A DNA stretch of 45,678 nucleotides from the NCBI GenBank assembly GCA_938030705.1, contig CALHIR010000005.1, positions 87,231 to 132,908 of the forward strand, in the 5' to 3' direction. Position numbers and translations under genes: made by a program. This DNA is from Candidatus Poseidoniaceae archaeon. GTDB lineage: Archaea > Thermoplasmatota > Poseidoniia > Poseidoniales > Poseidoniaceae. Positions within the stretch are counted from its first letter, which is position 1; every line of letters starts with the position of its first letter. A model generated the notes under the pieces. The model made no database searches. It was not told the DNA's origin and saw nothing but the letters and a program-made list of their open reading frames with translations. Positions 15,832-25,000 of the stretch are shown piece by piece.

Positions 15832-15984
15832 ATGTCAGCTGTCGAGGGCTATTGTATGAAGTGTAAATCGTATGGTCCAATCAAGGGCGGAAAGAAAATT
15901 GGCATGGCCAACGGTCGAACGCGCATGGCAGGATTTTGTTCCCAGGACGGTTGTACCGGGAAGATTTCCAAAATCATCGCGTAA
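15832..15984 (+). CDS. Small zinc-binding protein, DUF5679-like
   Basis: This is a 50-residue ORF: MSAVEGYCMKCKSYGPIKGG, then KKIGMANGRTRMAGFCSQDG and CTGKISKIIA. CxxC near the start and CSQDGC near the end form a four-cysteine zinc-ribbon-like site around a basic loop. This matches the small archaeal DUF5679-type knuckle proteins in size and pattern (Y-C-x-x-C-K ... G-x-C). Function is unknown; such proteins may bind nucleic acid. ATG 15832 is the only good start. A tRNA gene follows 60 bases later. Confidence 0.65.
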   Translation: MSAVEGYCMKCKSYGPIKGGKKIGMANGRTRMAGFCSQDGCTGKISKIIA

Positions 15985-16010
15985 GCCACAACACGAACAA
16001 ACCGAATTGG

Positions 16011-16018
16011 TTTAATAG
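16011..16018 (+). promoter_or_regulatory. TATA box for tRNA-Val
   Basis: TTTAATAG lies 27-34 bases upstream of the first base of the tRNA gene, the spacing expected for an archaeal TATA element when transcription starts at or just before the mature 5' end. The preceding ACCGAATTGG may contribute a BRE. This call rests on position and sequence only. Confidence 0.5.
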
Positions 16019-16044
16019 AAATGGCCGGTGGGTCGGTTTACCTA

Positions 16045-16121
16045 GGGCTCGTGGTCTAGGGGTTTATGACGTTGCCTTGACATGGCAAAGATCGAGAGTT
16101 CGATTCTCTCCGAGCCCACCA
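16045..16121 (+). tRNA. tRNA-Val (anticodon GAC), CCA encoded
   Basis: The cloverleaf is complete. The acceptor stem GGGCTCG pairs with CGAGCCC (16111-16117). The D-arm is closed by GTC/GAC. The anticodon stem TTGCC/GGCAA encloses the loop TTGACAT with anticodon GAC, read by valine codons GUC and GUU. The T-arm GAGAG/CTCTC encloses TTCGATT. The discriminator base A is followed by a genomically encoded CCA. No intron is present. Confidence 0.94.
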
Positions 16122-16206
16122 ATCTCTGATTGATGACTTCAATTGAAAATTCAATGTTAACTTAGGCGGAGTCATTTCCAATAAATCTCTTTGGGATGGG
16201 GATTGA

Positions 16207-16581
16207 TTAATCTTCATCTATGTTTTCAGCGAGGACTTCAGCCTCAGGCAATTTGATTTTGGCCACGGGGGCCTCGCCGTCTTCATCAAAGGTGAAATCC
16301 GTTGAACCACCTTCCCAAGTCCGCACATCCTCGGATTCGTCAAAACGTTCTTCAGGAATGGTAGCGTTTGGACCGATTGAGTAGATGCTTGGGTCAATCG
16401 GTTGAGCGGCGATAGATTCGCGGACCTCCGTGGGACTTGGGGCCTCACGTTCCTCCATGATCCCGCCAGCGTGGAACGTACCGCATTCTGAACATCGATA
16501 CATTCCCTTTCTATCAAAGCAGCCACATACGGGGCAAACCGCATAGGCGGATAATTGCTTCAACGGATCTTTTTTCGGCAT
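16207..16581 (-). CDS. Zinc-ribbon protein with acidic tail, unknown function
   Basis: This is 124 residues from ATG 16581. An N-terminal zinc ribbon, CPVCGC then CSECG (four cysteines within about 20 residues), is followed by a disordered, acidic and proline-containing tail ending ENIDED. The family resembles an L32e/L37-like or transcription-factor-like ribbon, but no specific match is evident. It starts just after the stop of the EF-hand gene, which also carries zinc ribbons, so the two are likely co-transcribed. An upstream in-frame TTG at 16593 is less likely. Confidence 0.75.
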   Translation of the reverse strand: MPKKDPLKQLSAYAVCPVCGCFDRKGMYRCSECGTFHAGGIMEEREAPSPTEVRESIAAQPIDPSIYSIGPNATIPEERFDESEDVRTWEGGSTDFTFDEDGEAPVAKIKLPEAEVLAENIDED

Positions 16582-16585
16582 GATC

Positions 16586-18448
16586 TCACTCAATGAACAT
16601 GTCTTCTTGGTATCCGGTGATCAAATCACCGGTGCCTTCTTCCTCAATGGTGACCGTTTCTTCATCGTCGTCAAATTCAATGATTGTTCCAAACACTTCC
16701 TCTTCATCGAAAACCAATCCAATTCGAGAGCCGATATCGATATTATCGTCTTCATCATCGACATCATCATCGTGGCCTTCATCATCTTCCGCCTCATCTT
16801 CATCATGCTCTTCATCATGCTCTTCATCATCAACAGTCTCGTCATCGTGAGGTTCTTCTTCATCACCGTGGTCAGATTCATCGACACCTGTTTCTTTTGA
16901 TGCTTTTTCGTTCGCCTCGGATTTGTCATCTACAAATTCTTTCATGGCTTTGGCACGCGCCCTCCATTCTGGGGCTTTCAAAAGATGGAGGAATAAAGAA
17001 GCCCCCAAACCGATCGTGGATAAGAGGATGAAAAGAATGCCATCCCAATAGAATCCGGTTGGCATCGACAAGGAGCCCTTTTCTCCAGCAAGCGGTGTAA
17101 GGGAATTACGGCATCCGTCTTTCTGGTATTTTTCATCACACGGATAGATGTCTCCCTCGGTAAGATTATCGCCAGGGATGATGGGTGAGTCGTTGGCAAC
17201 ATACGCAACATTGCCGCCGCTACCGTCAACGAAGCCAACCATGCCGTTGGCTATGAAGATGACAAGGAGGATACCGAACGCGACATGAACAATAGGCCAG
17301 ACCGTATCGTTCCACGCTTTTGACATCATCCGCTTTTGCATGGGCGAAGGGAAAATTTTCTCTTCAACCAATTCTTCCATTGCGTCGTAATCTTCCATGG
17401 AGCCGATGAATTCCGCAATGTCAATCATGCCATCGCCATCGCCATCAATGCCTTCCATGATGGCATTTACTTGGTCAATTTCCAACACATCGCCGTACCG
17501 TTCTTCAACCATGGATTTCAATTCGTCGATTGAAATCAAGCCATTCCCATCGGCATCGAGGTCGTTGAAGAGCCGTTGGGCCGAAATATCGTGTTCGTCC
17601 ATCAGGTCGGCAAGGGCTGAAAGCGCAGCCAACGGTCTGTGTCCTTCCGGCTTATCGTCCGATGAATCATCTTCAGCCTCGTCTTCATCAGGTTCGTCCT
17701 CTAACTCGTCTTCCTCGATTTCATCAGATTCATCTTCGAGATCAAAATCCTCATCGTCAATGGAATGCGCACCTTCATCTTCGTACTCCTCGCCAAGCTC
17801 ATTCGTCTCATCATGTTCAGCGACAGCATCATCTTGAACTTCTTCCTCATCATCCGAGGCGTCATCGTGGTTTTCTTCTGCTGATTCTTCCGTTTCATCT
17901 GAGGCATCTTCAACTGCCTCTTCCGCCTCTTCTTCAATGGATGCGGTGGATTCCCTCGCTGCGTCAACAGGATCACTACCCTGTTCATCGCTCGCATCGC
18001 CGTTCAAGATTTGGTCAAATTCGTCCAAGTCGATAACACCGTTTCCATCGGCGTCAATTTCAGATACAAGGCGTTCAACTTGCGAAGGGGGTAAATCGGC
18101 CAAATTCAAGCTAAGGAGGCCGTTTTTTAATTCACTTGAATCAATCGTGCCATCGCCATTCTCATCGAATTTCTCAAACAATTTTCGGATTTGGATGCCC
18201 GTGTTGGCAATCCACTTTCGAAGAATATCAACCACATCGTCTGCAACGAAGAGAACGCCACACTCGGGGCAACGAGAAGAATCCAACGGTACCAAGGCAT
18301 TGCATCCGCCACACTCCCCAAGTTCGTCTTCTGAAACGCCTGAAAAATTGGTCCCACACTCTGGGCATTCGCTTGAATCAAGCGGGATGACCGCACGACA
18401 GGCACCACATTCAGCCATGGCCAACGCCTCGATTTCTTCGTCCGTCAT
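16586..18448 (-). CDS. Membrane-anchored EF-hand calcium-binding protein with zinc ribbons
   Basis: This is 620 residues from ATG 18448. Two zinc ribbons come first (C14/C17/C28/C31 and C46/C49/C60/C63). They are followed by an EF-hand pair with loops D95-E106 (DENGDGTIDSSE) and D132-E143. A 110-residue acidic spacer comes next. A second EF-hand pair has loops D298-E309 and D335-E346. Two membrane helices (about 384-405 and 467-490) flank a 60-residue loop with two cysteines. A very acidic tail ends in a small beta-rich domain. All four loops carry the canonical Ca2+ positions 1, 3, 5 and 12, so calcium binding is likely.

Both ends are probably cytoplasmic. The role is unknown; a calcium sensor or scaffold is an inference. 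Confidence 0.92.
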   Translation of the reverse strand: MTDEEIEALAMAECGACRAVIPLDSSECPECGTNFSGVSEDELGECGGCNALVPLDSSRCPECGVLFVADDVVDILRKWIANTGIQIRKLFEKFDENGDGTIDSSELKNGLLSLNLADLPPSQVERLVSEIDADGNGVIDLDEFDQILNGDASDEQGSDPVDAARESTASIEEEAEEAVEDASDETEESAEENHDDASDDEEEVQDDAVAEHDETNELGEEYEDEGAHSIDDEDFDLEDESDEIEEDELEDEPDEDEAEDDSSDDKPEGHRPLAALSALADLMDEHDISAQRLFNDLDADGNGLISIDELKSMVEERYGDVLEIDQVNAIMEGIDGDGDGMIDIAEFIGSMEDYDAMEELVEEKIFPSPMQKRMMSKAWNDTVWPIVHVAFGILLVIFIANGMVGFVDGSGGNVAYVANDSPIIPGDNLTEGDIYPCDEKYQKDGCRNSLTPLAGEKGSLSMPTGFYWDGILFILLSTIGLGASLFLHLLKAPEWRARAKAMKEFVDDKSEANEKASKETGVDESDHGDEEEPHDDETVDDEEHDEEHDEDEAEDDEGHDDDVDDEDDNIDIGSRIGLVFDEEEVFGTIIEFDDDEETVTIEEEGTGDLITGYQEDMFIE

Positions 18449-18480
18449 GTTTCCACCAACGGTGACCACGGGAACAGGCA

Positions 18481-18491
18481 ATATAATAATT
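18481..18491 (-). promoter_or_regulatory. Probable TATA box of the EF-hand gene
   Basis: On the minus strand this reads TTATTATAT, the only strongly A/T-rich element between the EF-hand gene and the divergent DUF835-like gene. Its centre lies about 37 bases from the ATG at 18448, which would give a short leader of roughly 12 bases. Inferred from sequence only. Confidence 0.45.
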
Positions 18492-18564
18492 GATGGAACA
18501 TAGCAAGATGAAGCAGTAATTCCTTAGAACCTCAACACCCGGTCATGGCTAGGGAGGGCCAATT

Positions 18565-19431
18565 ATGGAGGGCATGCAGACGCTGGACGCATCACGTTCC
18601 GAAGAAGTGTACCTCCACTTGGACGAGGTCATTGAACAGGCAAAGCACGTCGTACATTGCTACAGCCGACTGCCCATGCGGCAACTGCTCCGTTATATTC
18701 CAGCGAACAGTGCAGAAATGTGGTGGCTTTCAGAACACGACTCCCCAAGGGCGGTCACGCCAGAACCTGACGGCGTTTTTGAGCACATTACCGCCAACAC
18801 CCGGAATGAGACCTCTCTGGTTGTCCTCGAAGGCATTGACTGGCTTGTACGTCGATCTGACGAAACCGCGGTCTTGACCATGCTTCAAAATCTTGATGCG
18901 CTCGCTCGGGAGCGCGGATTTGGAGTGGTCCTCGCCGGCGATTCTCTATCGCTCAAGCCTATGTTTTGGGCTCGCATGTGCAGTTTGGCCCCAAAATCAT
19001 CTGCAGCCCCTCCCGCCATCGTATTCGAAGAAATAACCACCGCCGCTGAGGATGGCCAAAACCCCAGTGTTTTGGCCTGGAATGATGAGCAAGACCAAGA
19101 AGAAAATTTACTCGTTCATCTGGTTAACCTTCCGAGGGCAGGATTCACGCAGACGGTGTTAACGCGCCGTATGCTGCAGTGGAAACGAATGGGGTTTGAC
19201 TTGGCCGCCTTAGAGCCAGCGATGGCAACGAAGGATACGGCCAAGGCTCACGCCATCTATGCAAGCGTTGAACAAGACATTGTCCGAGCCATTGATGCTC
19301 TTCGGTTGATGGAGGAACACAGCGAACAGTTGACGGTGAGTGAGCGAGAACTGTTCAACTACAGGTTCATGGCCCTCAACGGTGTTGAAGACGCTTCAGA
19401 AGAACTACTCCTCTTGTTATCAACGAGGTAG
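18565..19431 (+). CDS. DUF835-like protein
   Basis: This is a 288-residue soluble protein. Residues about 25-150 resemble DUF835, a RecA/KaiC-like degenerate domain found mainly in archaeal signalling proteins: HVVHCYSRLPMRQLLRYI, MWWLSEHDSP, SLVVLEGIDWLVRR, then GFGVVLAGDSLSL. The C-terminal half is helical (GFDLAALEPAMATKD and a long leucine-rich helix). No Walker motif is seen, so it probably does not hydrolyse ATP. It is divergent from the EF-hand gene, and its 3' end overlaps hutH by 12 bases. The family assignment is moderate; the function is unknown. Confidence 0.6.
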   Translation: MEGMQTLDASRSEEVYLHLDEVIEQAKHVVHCYSRLPMRQLLRYIPANSAEMWWLSEHDSPRAVTPEPDGVFEHITANTRNETSLVVLEGIDWLVRRSDETAVLTMLQNLDALARERGFGVVLAGDSLSLKPMFWARMCSLAPKSSAAPPAIVFEEITTAAEDGQNPSVLAWNDEQDQEENLLVHLVNLPRAGFTQTVLTRRMLQWKRMGFDLAALEPAMATKDTAKAHAIYASVEQDIVRAIDALRLMEEHSEQLTVSERELFNYRFMALNGVEDASEELLLLLSTR

Positions 19432-20973
19432 ACGCCCGTGCTCGGCCTCTATACGCGCAAGCCAACCACCGGTTCGAAGTGATTGAGCGAGTTGAATGAG
19501 TTCAGCCGAGGTGGAACGATCACCAAACAATGGGCCTGAGACGGTTCGAACGCGTTGAATCAGTCCACGAACATGTGGTGAAGATGAATGCGCCGCATAT
19601 TCCAACGCCTCAGCCGCGATCATCAACTCGCAGGCGAGGACTTCAGAAAGTCGTCGAACGGCGCAACGGAGATTCCATGCTGCGGTCGCCCCCATGCTCA
19701 CATGGTCTTCTTGTCCAGCCGATGTCGTGGTGGAGAATGCAGAACGAGGGGCTGCGTGCCCGTGAATTTCTGCGAGGGAAGATCCTGCGACGTACTGAAC
19801 AATCATCAATCCAGATTCAAGGCCGGAGTTTTTGGCGAGGAAGGCTGGAAGTTCGCTACGAGATGGATCCAACATTTGGTCCATGCGACGTTCTGATATT
19901 GACCCCAATTCAAAAACAGCCAAACTCATGGCGTCACAAGTTAAAGCCACAATTTCACCATGGAAATTGCCTTGGGAAACCACTTCGTGGGAACCTGGTT
20001 GGGCAGGTTCTGGGAAAATGAGTGGATTGTCCGTAGCGCTGTTCAATTCGATATGAAGCACGTTTTCTAGACGTTGAAACGACTCGTACACGGCCCCATG
20101 AACTTGGGGTGCGCAGCGGAATGAGTACGGGTCTTGAACGCGATCGCAATCTTCATGGTTTTTGAGAATTTGAGATGTTGAGAGGATGGTCCGTAATCGA
20201 TTGGCGACGGTGATTTGGCCCCCGTGGGCCCGTGCTTGGTGGACTTCTGGGCGAGAGGGAGTGAGGCTGCATGAACGGGCATCCATTGACGCTGCAAGAA
20301 TCACATCGGCAAGCACCAACAAATCGCTGAGTTCCTGCTGAGCCAGCGTGGCATAAGCCGTCATTTGGCTGGTGCCGTTGATAAGCGACAATCCGTCTTT
20401 AGCTGTGAGTTCCACGGCCACAAGGCCTTTGTCAAACAACACCTGCTGTGTTGGAACGGTTTCTCCATCAATCAATACCTCGCCTTCTCCGATCAGGGTA
20501 AGGGCGAGGTGGGAAAGTGGTGCTAAATCCCCACTCGCACCCAGGCTCCCAATCCGAGGAACGGCAGGGTGGACGCCATGGTTGAGGTAGAGCACGAGTT
20601 GTCGGATGCAATCCGGGTGGATGCCAGAATGGCCTTTACAAAGCGAGTTGAGTCGGACAAGCATCATCGCCCTGACCGCTTCAACGGTCATGTTTTCACC
20701 AAGGGCAGTGGCATGTGAACGCACCAAATTCAGTTGTAACGCCGCTAAATCTTCGTTTGAAATACGTTCGTGGACCAAGGCACCAAAGCCGGTGTTGATG
20801 CCGTAGACGGTTTCACCCGTGTCCACAATTCGTTCAACGACCGCCCGTGCAGCGTGAATGCCCGGCCATGCATCTTCGGAAACAGCCACGGTAGCTTGTT
20901 GCCTTGCGACCATCACCACCTCCTGAGGTGAGAGCGTAGTCCCATCAGCATAAACAACGGGTAGGTCACTCAT
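19420..20973 (-). CDS. hutH: Histidine ammonia-lyase HutH
   Basis: This is about 517 residues with the autocatalytic MIO triad ASG in GSLGASGDLAPLSHLAL. Other family motifs are YGINTGFGAL, QLNLVRSHATA, NGTSQMTAYA, QDPYSFRCAPQVHGA and NSATDNPLI. It eliminates ammonia from histidine to give urocanate, the first step of degradation. ATG 20973 overlaps the hutU stop (ATGATGAGTGA), so hutU and hutH are translationally coupled, with hutU first. The N-terminus MSDLPVVYADG is of normal length. It overlaps the convergent DUF835-like gene at the 3' end. Confidence 0.96.
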   Translation of the reverse strand: MSDLPVVYADGTTLSPQEVVMVARQQATVAVSEDAWPGIHAARAVVERIVDTGETVYGINTGFGALVHERISNEDLAALQLNLVRSHATALGENMTVEAVRAMMLVRLNSLCKGHSGIHPDCIRQLVLYLNHGVHPAVPRIGSLGASGDLAPLSHLALTLIGEGEVLIDGETVPTQQVLFDKGLVAVELTAKDGLSLINGTSQMTAYATLAQQELSDLLVLADVILAASMDARSCSLTPSRPEVHQARAHGGQITVANRLRTILSTSQILKNHEDCDRVQDPYSFRCAPQVHGAVYESFQRLENVLHIELNSATDNPLIFPEPAQPGSHEVVSQGNFHGEIVALTCDAMSLAVFELGSISERRMDQMLDPSRSELPAFLAKNSGLESGLMIVQYVAGSSLAEIHGHAAPRSAFSTTTSAGQEDHVSMGATAAWNLRCAVRRLSEVLACELMIAAEALEYAAHSSSPHVRGLIQRVRTVSGPLFGDRSTSAELIQLAQSLRTGGWLARIEAEHGRLPR

Positions 20974-23002
20974 CATCCCAACCTCCCAGATGTTCAAGAA
21001 GGTCAAGGTCGACAATACTTGGCATCGTTACCGTCAGTTTAGGTTCGGCATCCATCGCACGTTGAATGGTAGACAAAGCCCCCGTGTTCCGGGCCCATGC
21101 TCTTCGCGCAACACCGTTGTTAACATCCCAATGCAGCATGCTATCCAATCGACGAGATGCTGCATCAGAGCCGTCCAAGAGCATGCCGAAACCACCGTTG
21201 ATGACCTCGCCCCACCCAACGCCGCCGCCGTTGTGAAGGCTGACCCATGTTGCACCACGAAAGGCATCCCCAATGGCGTTTTGGACGGCCATGTCAGCCG
21301 TGAACATGGAACCGTCCTGAATGTTGGCTGTTTCTCGATAGGGGCTATCGGTGCCTGAAACATCATGATGGTCCCTCCCAAGAACAACGGGAGCGGTGAT
21401 CTCACCGGCCGAAATTGCCTCGTTCATGGCGAGGGCGATTTGCCGACGACCCACATCGTCTGCATACAAAATTCGTGCCTGGCTGCCTACCACGAGGTTG
21501 TTTTTTCCGGCCTGTTCAATCCATCGGAGATTGTCGTTAATTTGTTGGCGAACATCATCGCTGGCAGTTGATCGCATATCACGGAGTACTTTGGCCGCAA
21601 TTTCATCCGTTTTGGCTAAATCCTTCGGGTCACCGCTGGTGCAGACCCAACGATACGGACCAAAGCCATAATCAAAACAAAGCGGGCCCATGATGTCCTC
21701 AACATAGGAGGGGTAAGCGAAGCTACCGTCATCGTTCATCACCTCGGCCCCTACGCGAGAGGCTTCGAGCAGGAAGGCGTTTCCATAGTCCCAGAAATAC
21801 ATGCCTCGTTCGGCCATGGTATTGACGGCTTTGGCGTGTCGGCGTAAGGTCTCCTGGACTTCTTCTTTGAAGCCCTCTGGATTTTCCGATAACATGGTGG
21901 CGCTTTCTTCATACGTTCGGTCGGCTGGAAAATAGCCGCCTTGGTAGGGATTGTGAAGACTGGTTTGATCGCTTCCCAAGTCAACATGGATGTTTCGCTC
22001 AACGCATCGCTCCCACAATTCGACAATGTTCCCGACAAGTCCGATTGAGATGGTCTCTTTTCTTTCTGCGGAAGCCACCATCTTGTCAATGGCTTCATCA
22101 ATGGATTCTGTCACGGTGGTCAGCCATCCTTGCTCATGACGTTTTCTGGCCGCATGCGCGTTGGTCTCGGCAATGATGCATGCAGCACCCGCAATGGTCG
22201 CCGCTTTGGCCTGAGCACCCGACATACCACCAAGTCCACTGGTAATGAAGGTGATACCGGATAGGTCAGTACCATCCTCCAACCCTAGATGCAATCGAGC
22301 GGCGTTGAGCAACGTAATGGTGGTGCCGTGGACGATTCCCTGTGGTCCAATGTACATGTATGAGCCGGCCGTCATTTGGCCGTATTGGGTGACGCCCAAC
22401 GCATTCATCCGCTCATAGTCCTCTGGGCTTGAGTAATTTGGAATGACCATTCCGTTGGTGACCACCACGCGGGGGGCCTCAGAATGAGAGGGGAAAAGGC
22501 CAAGCGGATGGCCAGAATACATGACGAGCGTTTGTTCATCGTCCATCTCGGCCAAGTATTTCATGACCAAACGATATTGTGCCCAATTTTGGAAGACCGA
22601 ACCGTTTCCACCATAGGTGATAAGTTCGTGAGGGAATTGAGCAACGGCTGGATCAAGGTTATTGTGAATCATCAACATGATCGCCGCTGCCTGTTTTGAT
22701 TTTGCAGGGTAAGCATCAAGTGGATAGGCCCTGATAGGATATGACGATGGGCGGTACCGCCTCATGATCACCCTGCCGTACGTGTTCAGCTCCTCCAAAA
22801 ATTCAGCAGCAAGGATCTCGTGGTGTTGTTCTGGAATGTATCTGAGGGCGTTTTGTATGGCCAATTTCTTCTCCTTCGTGGTCAAGATTTGTCGCCTATT
22901 TGGCGCATGGTCAACAGCGGTGTCAAGAACGGGATGAGGGGGTAGATGGTCAGGCATACCCTCAAGGATAGATGATTGCATTCGGAGAACATCACCGTCC
23001 AT
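20966..23002 (-). CDS. hutU: Urocanate hydratase, long UROC1-type
   Basis: This is a 678-residue protein with the NAD-binding TSGLGGMSGAQAKAA, YGQMTAGSYMYIGPQGIVHG, DLGSDQTSLHNPYQGGYFP, RDHHDVSGTDSPYRET and LHNGGGVGWGEVINGGFG. It hydrates urocanate to imidazolonepropionate. The N-terminal 120 residues (KLAIQNALRYIPEQHHEILA, then LDPAVAQFPHELITYGGNG) match the longer form known from animals and some bacteria, not the roughly 555-residue E. coli form. It is first gene of the hutU-hutH pair. ATG 23002 or an internal ATG a few residues on could initiate. Confidence 0.96.
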   Translation of the reverse strand: MDGDVLRMQSSILEGMPDHLPPHPVLDTAVDHAPNRRQILTTKEKKLAIQNALRYIPEQHHEILAAEFLEELNTYGRVIMRRYRPSSYPIRAYPLDAYPAKSKQAAAIMLMIHNNLDPAVAQFPHELITYGGNGSVFQNWAQYRLVMKYLAEMDDEQTLVMYSGHPLGLFPSHSEAPRVVVTNGMVIPNYSSPEDYERMNALGVTQYGQMTAGSYMYIGPQGIVHGTTITLLNAARLHLGLEDGTDLSGITFITSGLGGMSGAQAKAATIAGAACIIAETNAHAARKRHEQGWLTTVTESIDEAIDKMVASAERKETISIGLVGNIVELWERCVERNIHVDLGSDQTSLHNPYQGGYFPADRTYEESATMLSENPEGFKEEVQETLRRHAKAVNTMAERGMYFWDYGNAFLLEASRVGAEVMNDDGSFAYPSYVEDIMGPLCFDYGFGPYRWVCTSGDPKDLAKTDEIAAKVLRDMRSTASDDVRQQINDNLRWIEQAGKNNLVVGSQARILYADDVGRRQIALAMNEAISAGEITAPVVLGRDHHDVSGTDSPYRETANIQDGSMFTADMAVQNAIGDAFRGATWVSLHNGGGVGWGEVINGGFGMLLDGSDAASRRLDSMLHWDVNNGVARRAWARNTGALSTIQRAMDAEPKLTVTMPSIVDLDLLEHLGGWDDE

Positions 23003-23110
23003 GGTCTGTCTACTTGAGGGGATGTCCTTGAGGCTTGTTCTCTCAATTCCCTCCCAATCGCGGGGAGCATAACATCAAAAACGACGAACATGACAGGATA
23101 TTGAGCCAGC

Positions 23111-25000
23111 ATGTCAACGGACGATGTTCACCCCGCTGATTCGGTTGATTCATCGAAATCCTCGGTCACACGAGAGTTCAATTTGGTGTTCGGAGCCACA
23201 CTGGCCGTCTCCCTGACCTTCTTATTCGTCTCCGCTGTTTTTGGGGATGCATTTGTCAGCATGTTGACGCAAGACGAGGATGCAAACGGTCTACGCGTCC
23301 CAGTTTGGGACCGATATATGCTGCCGTATGAAACAAGTGGTGACTTTGGCGTTGCGCTGGAGGTTGGCCCCTATGAGGTGCTCCAAACAGACAATGAATG
23401 GAATTCAACTCATTCTTTTGTCGAGTATACTTTGCCGCTGGAGGAAGGTGGTGCGGCACCAAACGGCCTGATTAGCCTCGCTGTTTGGAGGCCAAACGTG
23501 CCTGAAGGGGTAAAAGTCCCAGTCATTGCAGAAAGCGGGCCGTATTTCCAAGAGGCAAGCGTTGAAACACCCTCCATTGAGGTTCCGGGGAGTTGGCTTG
23601 GTCAAATGTTCATTGACCAAATCCTACCGCATGGTTATGCCTTCGCACAAATTTCTGTTTCAGGCACCGGACGAAGCAACCACTGCATGGATTTGATGGG
23701 CACCGCTGAGCAATTAGGAAATGACGCCGCCGTTCGCTGGCTCGGCGAACAGAGTTGGTCAAACGGAGCCGTAGCCTTAATCGGAAAATCCTACGACGGT
23801 AGCACGCCTTGGCAAGCAGCTATGTTCGGGTCAGAACATGACTATCTCAAGACCATCGTCCCAATATCGGGTCTGATTGGCGTGAAGGAATTGATGTGGA
23901 AAAACGGTTCCTCAGAAGCACGGGCCCCCATCATGCACAACGGTGTTTATGGGTCGTATGGCCTGGATGGGGACGAAGAAGACTACCAAAATTTGTGTCC
24001 TGATTTCATCATCGGACCTGCCACCGGCGTCGGTGCGTGGGCTTGGGGCGGAGAGGCCGCAGGGGATTATTGGGCAGAGCGTTATTTCCTCGACCGCGTT
24101 CTTGAGAACTACAAAGGAAGCGTCTACTTGATTCAGGGTATGCACGACTGGAACGTTGATCCTCATATGGCCGTACCAACCATCAATCGACTCATCGATG
24201 CTGGCATTGAAGCGAGGGGTTTGTTTGGTCAGTGGGACCATGATTATCCTGATCGACCCGTCCAGCTCGATGACAGGTCCGACCTAGGAGGGAGAGGTGG
24301 AGAGGCCTTCCCCGAGATGATCCGATTTGATTGGATGCAGGATATGCTTGAATGGTTCGACTATTACCTCAAAGATATTGGCGAACAACCGGGCCAGTGG
24401 ATAGAAATCCAATCCAACCAAGGGTCGTGGCGAATTGAAGATCGCTATCCACCTGCGGATGCGATGGTCCAATCCTTTGAACTTGGAACCGACATGGCCA
24501 ACATTGGCGGAACAACCACCGTTCTCCCCGACGCCTCTTCTGGACCCGTTTGGGAATCAGAACCGCTTGAGACCGACCTCTTTTTTGCTGGTATGCCTCG
24601 GCTCCACGTTGATGTTACGACGGCCAGCCTCGGTGGGCAATTGTATGCCCTGCTAGAGGATTGTGATGGCCAAGGCAGCTGCATTCACCTCGGTCATGCA
24701 ATCATGGATCTTCGATACCATGCAGGCGGCGATGAGGTCCAAACATGGACGCCTGTCGTTGAAACCATCAATGCAAAAATGGAATTCTTTGCCATGGATG
24801 CTGAAGTTCAAGCAGGACATATTCTGCGTTTGTCGTTGCGGTCGACGGGCGAAGATTATCTTCCCGCCAGCACGTCTTCCATCGTCTTTGTTCAGGAAGG
24901 CTCCACCTCAACGCTGCAAATCGATACCTTTGATCCAAGCGAACGACGATATTTTACGCCACCTGTTTGCACGCATGAGCGATGCCTTCAGACGGAATGA
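23111..25000 (+). CDS. Membrane-anchored S15/CocE-type alpha/beta hydrolase
   Basis: This is a 629-residue protein. A membrane helix at about 26-48 acts as a signal anchor, followed by the catalytic domain and a C-terminal jelly-roll. The catalytic triad candidates are S227 in GKSYDGSTPW, D346 in GMHDWNVD and H377 in QWDHDYP. This is the X-Pro dipeptidyl peptidase / cocaine esterase (CocE/NonD) family, whose members cleave Xaa-Pro peptides or esters. Extracellular location is predicted, suiting peptide scavenging by a marine heterotroph. It is divergent from hutU, and its 3' end overlaps the MFS gene by 13 bases. Confidence 0.9.
   Translation: MSTDDVHPADSVDSSKSSVTREFNLVFGATLAVSLTFLFVSAVFGDAFVSMLTQDEDANGLRVPVWDRYMLPYETSGDFGVALEVGPYEVLQTDNEWNSTHSFVEYTLPLEEGGAAPNGLISLAVWRPNVPEGVKVPVIAESGPYFQEASVETPSIEVPGSWLGQMFIDQILPHGYAFAQISVSGTGRSNHCMDLMGTAEQLGNDAAVRWLGEQSWSNGAVALIGKSYDGSTPWQAAMFGSEHDYLKTIVPISGLIGVKELMWKNGSSEARAPIMHNGVYGSYGLDGDEEDYQNLCPDFIIGPATGVGAWAWGGEAAGDYWAERYFLDRVLENYKGSVYLIQGMHDWNVDPHMAVPTINRLIDAGIEARGLFGQWDHDYPDRPVQLDDRSDLGGRGGEAFPEMIRFDWMQDMLEWFDYYLKDIGEQPGQWIEIQSNQGSWRIEDRYPPADAMVQSFELGTDMANIGGTTTVLPDASSGPVWESEPLETDLFFAGMPRLHVDVTTASLGGQLYALLEDCDGQGSCIHLGHAIMDLRYHAGGDEVQTWTPVVETINAKMEFFAMDAEVQAGHILRLSLRSTGEDYLPASTSSIVFVQEGSTSTLQIDTFDPSERRYFTPPVCTHERCLQTE

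Noticed and set aside
16740-16870. Tandem repeat-like runs of ATCATC and TTCATC, considered as a possible CRISPR or satellite
   Set aside because: The runs encode the acidic Asp/Glu stretch of the EF-hand protein. There are no fixed repeats with unique spacers.
16593-18503. Long serine-rich open frames on the plus strand opposite the EF-hand gene
   Set aside because: They mirror Asp/Glu codons of the acidic protein (GAT/GAA read as ATC/TTC or TCA). They have no start signals and the EF-hand frame explains the sequence.
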